A stretch of 12,300 nt of DNA. Source: an uncultured Clostridia bacterium. Lineage in GTDB: Bacteria > Bacillota > Clostridia > TANB77 > CAG-508. The DNA is taken from positions 1-12,300 of the forward strand of contig CATLGL010000039.1 of the NCBI GenBank assembly GCA_949935895.1, in the 5' to 3' direction. Position 1 is the first letter of the stretch, and every line of letters begins with the position of its first letter. The translations under genes and the position numbers were made by a program. Shown here piece after piece: positions 7,706 through 12,300 of the stretch. The notes under the pieces are model-generated. The model had not been told where the DNA came from. It saw nothing but the letters and a program-made list of their open reading frames with translations, and did not search any database.

Positions 7706-7924
7706 CTATTTTAAAGGGTCATATCCACCTTTTGAAAATGGATTACACTTTAAAATTCTTTTCATTCCTAACACTATACCTTTTATTACTCCATATTTCT
7801 GGATTGCCTGTTTTGCATATTCTGAGCATGTTGGATAATATTTGCAATTAAATCCAAATACATGAAATATTTTTGATATGTATTTTTTATATATATCAAT
7901 CAAAAAAATAAATATTTCCCTCAT
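7706..7924 (-). CDS. yidD: membrane protein insertion efficiency factor YidD
   Basis: Small protein that in E. coli helps YidC-dependent insertion and associates with the inner membrane through an N-terminal amphipathic helix. 72 residues, normal for the family. The three conserved cysteines and signature blocks are intact: CKYYPTCSEYA (27-37) and CNPFSKGGYDP (60-70). The N-terminus (REIFIFLIDIYKKYIS) fits the amphipathic helix. The ATG overlaps the rnpA stop as ATGA (7921-7924), implying translational coupling, and an AGGA lies 7-8 bases upstream inside rnpA. Confidence 0.96.
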   Translation of the reverse strand: MREIFIFLIDIYKKYISKIFHVFGFNCKYYPTCSEYAKQAIQKYGVIKGIVLGMKRILKCNPFSKGGYDPLK

Positions 7925-8262
7925 GATAACATTCCTATTCTTTCTAGTATTGATATCACATCCTGTTTAATATTTTCAAAAGTAGCCTCTTTAATATTTT
8001 TTTTCTTCTTCCATAGAAAGATAATATCATAACCATTATTAAACTTGTCCTCTAATAATCGATAATTTTCTAAAATTAATCTTTTGATTCTATTCCTTTT
8101 TACAGCTTTTGCAATTTTTACGCCAATAGCAATCCCTATTCGATTGATATCAAAATTTGATTTTCTTACAAATACATCTAAGTAGTCCCCTGAATAGTAT
8201 TTTCCTTTTGTTAATATTTTTTTGAATTCATAATTTTTCTTTAATTTAATAGTTTTTTTCAT
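7921..8262 (-). CDS. rnpA: ribonuclease P protein component
   Basis: Protein subunit of RNase P; it binds the 5' leader of precursor tRNA and supports the catalytic RNA. 113 residues from ATG at 8260-8262, normal length. The conserved RNR block KAVKRNRIKR (52-61) and the N-terminal aromatic patch YEFKKILTKGKYYSG (11-25) are present. The frame could begin at GTG 8298, but that start has no ribosome site and lies inside the hairpin stem upstream; MKKTIKLKKNYEF is the family-like start, although its own site (AAAGAGAG) is weak. It follows rpmH and an intrinsic hairpin, so it may be expressed well below L34. The stop overlaps yidD. Confidence 0.95.
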   Translation of the reverse strand: MKKTIKLKKNYEFKKILTKGKYYSGDYLDVFVRKSNFDINRIGIAIGVKIAKAVKRNRIKRLILENYRLLEDKFNNGYDIIFLWKKKKNIKEATFENIKQDVISILERIGMLS

Positions 8263-8285
8263 TTCTACTCTCTTTATTATTATCG

Positions 8286-8320
8286 TAAAAAGAGTCACAA
8301 TTCACAATGAAATGTGACTC
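8286..8320 (-). terminator. intrinsic terminator or attenuator between rpmH and rnpA
   Basis: GAGTCACA (8292-8299) pairs exactly with TGTGACTC (8313-8320). After one mismatch, 4 more pairs (8301-8304 with 8308-8311) close a 3-base loop. In minus-strand RNA the stem is followed at once by UUUUU (8287-8291). It begins 8 bases after the rpmH stop and ends about 25 bases before the rnpA ATG. This is the standard layout of a Rho-independent terminator; since no other clear promoter for rnpA is visible, it probably lets part of the transcription through and lowers rnpA relative to rpmH. Confidence 0.75.
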
Positions 8321-8328
8321 AATCATCA

Positions 8329-8463
8329 TTAAGCACTTAATTTTTTTCTTCCTTTTGCACGTCTCGCTTTTATTATGTTTCTACCAGCTCTTGTCTTCAT
8401 TCTTTTCATAAAGCCATGTTCTTTTTGTTCTTGTCTTTTTTTTGGTTGAAATGTTCTTTTCAT
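8329..8463 (-). CDS. rpmH: 50S ribosomal protein L34
   Basis: Small basic protein of the large ribosomal subunit. 44 residues reading MKRTFQPKKRQ ... HGFMKRMKTRAGRNIIKARRAKGRKKLSA in pieces; this is full length, with the universal MKRTFQP start, the HGF-RM-T-GR core and the RRAKGRKKLSA tail. ATG at 8461-8463 follows a perfect AGGAGG (8470-8475). It is the first gene left of the origin, behind a near-consensus promoter, in line with high ribosomal-protein demand. The classic rpmH-rnpA pairing diverges from dnaA. Confidence 0.98.
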   Translation of the reverse strand: MKRTFQPKKRQEQKEHGFMKRMKTRAGRNIIKARRAKGRKKLSA

Positions 8464-8535
8464 TTTGCACCTCCTAAATCTTTATTTCCGTAAGCTATCT
8501 ATCTATTTTTTCTTACTTTCAAAATAAGTATTGTT

Positions 8536-8565
8536 ATTATATACTATGTACTCTGTGTTTGTCAA
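8536..8565 (-). promoter_or_regulatory. sigma-A type promoter of rpmH
   Basis: Minus strand: perfect -35 TTGACA (8560-8565), 18-base spacer, perfect -10 TATAAT (8536-8541). The -10 is about 70 bases before the rpmH start, leaving a leader of about 60 bases that contains the TATTTCCGTAAG element (8483-8494). It is the strongest promoter-like sequence in the window and probably drives the whole leftward gene run. Confidence 0.85.
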
Positions 8566-8718
8566 GATATGTAAACTATTTTTTTTTAATTTCCTATTTC
8601 CCTAATATTCTTTTATTGTTTAACGTCCATTTGAACTTTTAAAAAAGCTCTTTTTTCTACGGATTATTGCTTTTTTTAAAAATTATCCACATTTTTTTGA
8701 AAATTTTCCACATTTGTA

Positions 8719-8748
8719 TTGACTAAATTCTCTCTTTTTTGATATGAT
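8719..8748 (+). promoter_or_regulatory. sigma-A type promoter of dnaA, overlapped by palindrome and DnaA box
   Basis: -35 TTGACT (8719-8724), 18-base spacer, -10 TATGAT (8743-8748), each 5 of 6 to consensus, giving a start near 8755 and a leader of about 160 bases. A DnaA box (8704-8712) lies 6 bases upstream of the -35 and three more lie in the leader (8818-8849), so autorepression by DnaA is likely by analogy with other bacteria. A palindrome, ATTATTG-AG-CAATAAT (8747-8762), covers the edge of the -10 and the start site and could be an operator. Confidence 0.75.
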
Positions 8749-8917
8749 TATTGAGCAATAATTTTAAAATATATTTTCGATACAAAAGAAAACTACTATC
8801 CATTTTATAAAAAATACTTATCAACATTTGTGGATAAGTATGTGGATAAGTTTGCTTTTTATTTTTTACAAATGTTTATATATAAAGAAAAATCCCTGTG
8901 GAAGGAATGAATTAAAC

Positions 8918-10261
8918 ATGCAAAACGAATTATCAGAATTACTAGATGAAGCAAAAAAACTACTAAAAGATGAAATGACTAAAATTTCATATGATACCTG
9001 GATAAAAAATTTAGAAATTATTGGAAGAGAAGGAAACACATATATTTTAGGGGTTACTTCTGATCTCCAAAGAGATTCTATTATGAATCGTAACTATGAT
9101 TTAATTTTAAATACTTTTAAATACATTACTAATTCTGAATGTGATATTGCCGTTCGTGAAATTGGATATGTTTCTAATAATGAAAAACCAAAAAGTGCAA
9201 TGCCAGATTCTGTTAGTTCTATTGCTGGTTATTCTAATTCCTTTTTAAATCCAAAGTACACTTTTGATACTTTTGTTGTTGGAAATAGTAATCGTTTTGC
9301 ACATGCAGCAGCACTAGCCGTAGCAGAAGCTCCTGCTACATCTTATAATCCATTATTTTTATATGGTGGAGTAGGATTAGGAAAAACTCATTTGATGCAT
9401 GCAATTGGTAATGAAATTTTAAAACATGACCATTCTTCTAAAATTTTATATGTTACCTCAGAAAAATTTACCAATCAGTTGATCAATGCTATTAAAGATA
9501 ACACAAATGAAGAATTTAGAAACTGCTATCGTAATGTAGATGTTTTACTAATTGACGATATTCAGTTTATTGCTGGAAAAGAACGTATACAAGAAGAATT
9601 TTTCCATACTTTTAATACATTACATGAAAGTGGAAAACAAATTATTCTTTCAAGTGACCGTCCACCAAAAGAAATTAAATTATTAGAAGAACGTTTAAAA
9701 TCTCGTTTTGAATGGGGATTAATAGCAGATATTTCAAACCCAGATTATGAAACTCGTCTTGCTATTCTTAGAAAAAAAGCTCAATCAGATAATATTATTA
9801 TTGATGATATGATTCTCTCTAACATTGCAACAAAAATTGATTCCAATATAAGAGAATTAGAGGGTGTCGTAAAAAAAATGATTGCTCAAGCTTCTTTAAC
9901 TCATAGTCCTTTAACTTTAGAAATGGCAGAAAAAGCAATTAATGATATTGTTTCTCAAAAAGAAAAGGTAGTATCTGCTGATGTAATTCAAGAAGTAGTT
10001 GCAAAATATTTTAATATTAATCCAAAAGATTTAAAAGGATCAAAACGTTCTAATGATTTAGCATATCCAAGACAAATCGCTATGTATCTATGTAGAGATA
10101 TCGCTCAAATGCAACTTTCAAAAATAGGAGAGTATTTTGGAAAAAGAGATCATACTACTGTAATGCATGCTTGTAGAAAAATAGATGCTGAAATCAAAGA
10201 AAATGGAAACACAAAACTAATTGTGGAAAGTGTGAAAAACTTATTACTAAATTCAAACTAA
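8918..10261 (+). CDS. dnaA: chromosomal replication initiator DnaA
   Basis: AAA+ ATPase that binds DnaA boxes, opens oriC and recruits the helicase; also a transcription factor. 447 residues, normal length. Domain I spans about 1-80 (with the conserved SYDTWI), and a short variable domain II covers about 85-112. Domain III has Walker A GGVGLGKT (150-157), Walker B LLIDDIQF (210-217), sensor 1 SSDRPP (245-250) and the arginine-rich KSRFEWGL (261-268). Domain IV ends with the DNA-binding signature DHTTVMHA (411-418). The frame is open from 8828, but those 30 extra codons lie over the DnaA boxes. MQNELSELLDEAKK at 8918 is the family start, with AAGGA at 8902-8906 and a slightly long spacing of 11. 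Confidence 0.98.
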   Translation: MQNELSELLDEAKKLLKDEMTKISYDTWIKNLEIIGREGNTYILGVTSDLQRDSIMNRNYDLILNTFKYITNSECDIAVREIGYVSNNEKPKSAMPDSVSSIAGYSNSFLNPKYTFDTFVVGNSNRFAHAAALAVAEAPATSYNPLFLYGGVGLGKTHLMHAIGNEILKHDHSSKILYVTSEKFTNQLINAIKDNTNEEFRNCYRNVDVLLIDDIQFIAGKERIQEEFFHTFNTLHESGKQIILSSDRPPKEIKLLEERLKSRFEWGLIADISNPDYETRLAILRKKAQSDNIIIDDMILSNIATKIDSNIRELEGVVKKMIAQASLTHSPLTLEMAEKAINDIVSQKEKVVSADVIQEVVAKYFNINPKDLKGSKRSNDLAYPRQIAMYLCRDIAQMQLSKIGEYFGKRDHTTVMHACRKIDAEIKENGNTKLIVESVKNLLLNSN

Positions 10262-10270
10262 CCTAAACCT

Positions 10271-10348
10271 CCGTAATAATTGAAGTTTTTTAAAAATGTC
10301 GTTTGCAGAACCTTTGTTTTTTCAAAAACTCTAAAATTCTTCTTACGG
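10271..10348. repeat. long imperfect inverted repeat just after dnaA
   Basis: Three pairs of arms nest in order: CCGTAA (10271-10276) with TTACGG (10343-10348), AATT (10278-10281) with AATT (10335-10338), and AGTTTTT (10284-10290) with AAAAACT (10324-10330), around a loop of about 33 bases. It begins 10 bases after the dnaA stop. No T tract follows the 3' arm, so it is not a standard terminator. It could be a 3' structure of dnaA mRNA or an origin element. Confidence 0.5.
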
Positions 10349-10534
10349 AAATACTAAATCAGTTATTCACATTTCGATTGTTAATAGTGTGTTAGTAACA
10401 TGTTAATATGTCGATTTACACAAAAGAAAATTTTTAAATGTGGATATGTTATCTTGTTTTCAACAAAATAATTCACAACTCTTTTCTTAGGGACTAAACG
10501 GTTTTATATAGTTATACACCAAATCCACATAACC

Positions 10535-10552
10535 TAATACTAATACTACTAA
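10535..10552 (+). other. candidate DnaA-trio / unwinding element
   Basis: Six consecutive triplets TAA-TAC-TAA-TAC-TAC-TAA follow the last DnaA-like box (AAATCCACA ending at 10529) after 5 bases that include CC. The described DnaA-trio element is a run of 5'-TA(G/A)-3' triplets next to a DnaA box and GC-containing bases, where DnaA filaments grip single-stranded DNA. Three of the six triplets here carry C at the third position, so the match is partial, but position, phase and A+T-rich context fit. Confidence 0.5.
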
Positions 10553-10584
10553 AAATATTCTATTATTAAAAGGAGAATCGAAAA

Positions 10585-11700
10585 ATGAAATTTATTTGTG
10601 AAAAGGATAAAATCCTAAAAGCCCTTAATTCCGTAATAAAAGCTGTAGCATCAAAAACAACTATGCCTATATTAGAAGGAATTTTAATTCAAACAAATGA
10701 TAATGAAATAAAATTTACTACATATGATTTAGAAATTGGTATCGAATATTGGATGGAGGCACAAGTAGAAGAACAAGGAAGTACAGTTGTAAATGCAATT
10801 ATGTTTAGTGAAATTATAAGAAAGTTACCAGACACTGAAATCAATATAACAATAAATGAAAGCAATCTATTAGTAATTGAATGTGAGGGGTCTTTATATA
10901 AATTAGCTACAATGAATCCAGATGAATTTCCAGAATTGCCAAAAATAACAATAGAAAATTCAATTACAATAGAGCAAAATACATTAAAAGACATGATTCG
11001 AAAAACTATTTTTGCGGTAAGCGTTGAAGAAAATAGACCAATTTTTACAGGTTGTTTATTTCAAACAATCGAAAATAAATTAAATGTAGTTGCTATTGAT
11101 GGTTTCCGATTAGCATGGAAAAGTACTATACTAAATAATAAAACCAATGATTTTAGTGCTGTCATACCAGGAAAAACATTAAATGAAGTAAACAAGATTA
11201 TATTAGATTCATTTGAACCAATACAAATAGGGATTTCAAAAAATCAAGCATTATTTGAAATGGAGCAATGTAAAATAGTAACTCGATTACTAGATGGTGA
11301 ATTTTTAAACTATCATAATGTTATTCCAGAACAATGGGAAACAAGAATTAGAACAGATCGAAATAATTTACAAAATTGTTTTGAAAGAATTAGTTTAATT
11401 GCAGCATCATCAACAGAAAAGGAAAAAAAATATCCTGTAAAACTTATGATTGACATTGGAAAAGTAACAATTTCTTGTACAAATCAAACAGGTGATGCTA
11501 AGGAAGAACTATATGTGTCTACGGAGGGAAAGAATTTAGAGGCTGGCTTTAATCCAAAATATTTTTTAGATGCTCTAAAAGTAATTGAAGATGAAGAAAT
11601 ATTTGTTGATTTTGGTTCTAGTATTTCACCATGTGTTATAAGACCAATAGAAGATGGTGACTATACATATATGATTTTACCAATTCGTTTAAAAGAATAA
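10585..11700 (+). CDS. dnaN: DNA polymerase III beta subunit (sliding clamp)
   Basis: Ring-shaped dimer that tethers polymerase and many repair proteins to DNA. 371 residues, normal length, three repeated clamp folds (about 1-125, 126-245 and 246-371). Conserved blocks: KTTMPILEGI (24-33), RPIFTGCLF (151-159), DGFRLA (172-177), TRLLDGEFLNY (233-243) and the C-terminal YMILPIRL (362-369), part of the peptide-binding pocket. ATG at 10585 follows AAAAGGAGA (about 10567-10575). It follows dnaA on the same strand across the origin spacer, and recF starts 14 bases after it, so dnaN-recF is an operon. Confidence 0.98.
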   Translation: MKFICEKDKILKALNSVIKAVASKTTMPILEGILIQTNDNEIKFTTYDLEIGIEYWMEAQVEEQGSTVVNAIMFSEIIRKLPDTEINITINESNLLVIECEGSLYKLATMNPDEFPELPKITIENSITIEQNTLKDMIRKTIFAVSVEENRPIFTGCLFQTIENKLNVVAIDGFRLAWKSTILNNKTNDFSAVIPGKTLNEVNKIILDSFEPIQIGISKNQALFEMEQCKIVTRLLDGEFLNYHNVIPEQWETRIRTDRNNLQNCFERISLIAASSTEKEKKYPVKLMIDIGKVTISCTNQTGDAKEELYVSTEGKNLEAGFNPKYFLDALKVIEDEEIFVDFGSSISPCVIRPIEDGDYTYMILPIRLKE

Positions 11701-11714
11701 TTGGAGAAAAGAAA

Positions 11715-12300
11715 ATGTACATAAAAAAAATAAAGTTGAAAAATTTTAGAAACTATAAACAACAACAAATTGAATTAGACCCCAATATTAATCTATTTTT
11801 TGGAGAAAATGCACAAGGAAAAACTAATATTTTAGAAGCAGTATTTTTATGTGCAATAGGAAAATCGTTTCGTGCTAAAAAGGAAAGAGAATTAATCAAT
11901 CTAGAGGAAGAAAATGCTAGTATAGAAATAGAATATGAAAAAAAGGATAGGGAAGGTATTATTCGAATTGATTTAACTCCCAAAAAAGAAATATATCTAA
12001 ATGGAATTCAACAAAATAAATTAAGTGATATACTGGGAACTATTAATCTTGTTATGTTTTGCCCAGATGATATTGAAATTATAAAAAGTGGACCAGATAA
12101 ACGAAGACGTTTTCTAAATATTATGATTAGTCAATTAAGACCAAGGTATGTATATTGTTTAAATATGTATTTAAAAGCATTAGAACAACGTAATATTTAT
12201 TTAAGACAAATTGCAAATGAAGGTGCATCAATAGAATTATTAGATATATGGGATGAAAAATTAGTAGAGTATGCTAATGAAGTATATCAATATAGACAAG
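11715..12300 (+). CDS. recF: DNA replication and repair protein RecF (3' end cut off by window)
   Basis: SMC-like ATPase that binds gapped DNA and helps load RecA with RecO and RecR. 195 residues are visible; the family has about 360-370, so a bit over half is present. The start MYIKKIKLKNFRNYKQQQIEL is typical, with FRNY (11-14) after the first strand. Walker A is GENAQGKTN (30-38), followed by the conserved GKSFRA block (49-54), and FCPDDIEIIKSGPDKRRRFL is the RecF-specific segment. ATG at 11715-11717 follows TTGGAGAAAAG, 14 bases after the dnaN stop. The small S4-domain gene (yaaA) that often sits between dnaN and recF in Firmicutes is absent from this interval. Confidence 0.97.
   Translation, partial: MYIKKIKLKNFRNYKQQQIELDPNINLFFGENAQGKTNILEAVFLCAIGKSFRAKKERELINLEEENASIEIEYEKKDREGIIRIDLTPKKEIYLNGIQQNKLSDILGTINLVMFCPDDIEIIKSGPDKRRRFLNIMISQLRPRYVYCLNMYLKALEQRNIYLRQIANEGASIELLDIWDEKLVEYANEVYQYRQ

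Larger units (their letters stand above)
8464..8917. other. origin region, upstream part: DnaA-box cluster in the rpmH-dnaA spacer
   Basis: This 454-base, very A+T-rich spacer holds two divergent promoters and five DnaA boxes. TTATCCACA (8683-8691, plus) is perfect. TTTTCCACA (8704-8712, plus) and TTATCAACA (8818-8826, plus) each have one mismatch. TGTGGATAA occurs twice (8829-8837 and 8841-8849), both perfect on the minus strand and 12 bases apart. The last three form a tight inverted cluster. Gene order and the switch of coding strand here agree with oriC. In Bacillus subtilis the matching upstream boxes act in initiation and in repression of dnaA. Confidence 0.9.
10262..10584. other. origin region, downstream part: dnaA-dnaN spacer with DnaA boxes
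   Basis: This 323-base spacer holds TTATTCACA (10363-10371, plus; fits TTATNCACA). One-mismatch boxes are TGTGGATAT (10439-10447, minus), TAATTCACA (10469-10477, plus) and TTATACACC (10512-10520, plus). AAATCCACA (10521-10529) has two mismatches. A 10-base palindrome TAACATGTTA lies at 10396-10405. The last boxes lead into the TAN-triplet run (10535-10552). In Bacillus subtilis unwinding takes place in this spacer, so it is the likely opening site. No convincing dnaN promoter was found; TATAGT (10507-10512) has a poor -35. Confidence 0.75.

Noticed and set aside
8263..8298. GTG start extending rnpA by 12 codons
   Set aside because: It has no ribosome site and lies inside the terminator-like stem; the family start is the ATG at 8262.
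8828..8917. In-frame upstream extension of dnaA (MWISMWISLL...)
   Set aside because: It is translated from the DnaA boxes themselves (TGTGGATAAG repeats), lacks a ribosome site and is not part of any DnaA domain I.
1..12300. Mobile elements, CRISPR arrays, tRNA or rRNA genes, toxin-antitoxin or defence genes
   Set aside because: None was seen on either strand; nearly all sequence is accounted for by core genes, and the spacers carry origin and transcription signals.

Overview
The window is a chromosomal replication origin (oriC) neighbourhood of a low-G+C Gram-positive bacterium, most likely in the Clostridia. The evidence is strong A+T richness, the conserved gene order (parB-parA-rsmG-mnmG-mnmE-jag-yidC-yidD-rnpA-rpmH / oriC / dnaA-dnaN-recF), AGGAGG-type ribosome binding sites, and the absence of noc between rsmG and parA (noc sits there in many Bacilli). 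I do not assign a genus.

Layout: every gene left of about position 8464 is on the minus strand and every gene right of 8918 is on the plus strand, so transcription diverges from the origin and runs with the forks. From the origin leftwards: a strong promoter (8536-8565) drives rpmH, then an intrinsic hairpin, then rnpA, yidD, yidC, jag, mnmE, mnmG and rsmG, ending at a terminator near 1767-1821. Then comes a separate parA-parB pair; parB runs off the left edge. From the origin rightwards: dnaA with its own promoter, a DnaA-box-rich spacer, dnaN, and recF, which runs off the right edge.

Origin: DnaA boxes cluster both upstream of dnaA (five boxes, three of them perfect TTATCCACA) and between dnaA and dnaN (about four near-matches). 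The latter ends in a run of TAN triplets resembling a DnaA-trio unwinding element. This is the bipartite arrangement known from Bacillus subtilis. A degenerate parS-like palindrome sits just upstream of mnmG, near the parAB genes whose product would bind it.

The genes cover replication initiation (DnaA, DnaN), repair (RecF), origin segregation (ParA, ParB), tRNA wobble-uridine modification (MnmE, MnmG), 16S rRNA methylation (RsmG), ribosome and RNase P parts (L34, RnpA), and membrane protein insertion (YidC, YidD) with its RNA-binding neighbour Jag/KhpB.

The main oddities are: jag looks frameshifted within its first 20 codons, so its expected ATG start is out of frame with the rest; a perfect 18-bp inverted repeat lies between mnmE and mnmG; a 12-bp repeat flanks dnaA; and an intrinsic-terminator-like hairpin sits between rpmH and rnpA. 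I see no mobile element, CRISPR array, tRNA or rRNA, and no clearly new multi-gene system. This is a core region with a few local anomalies.
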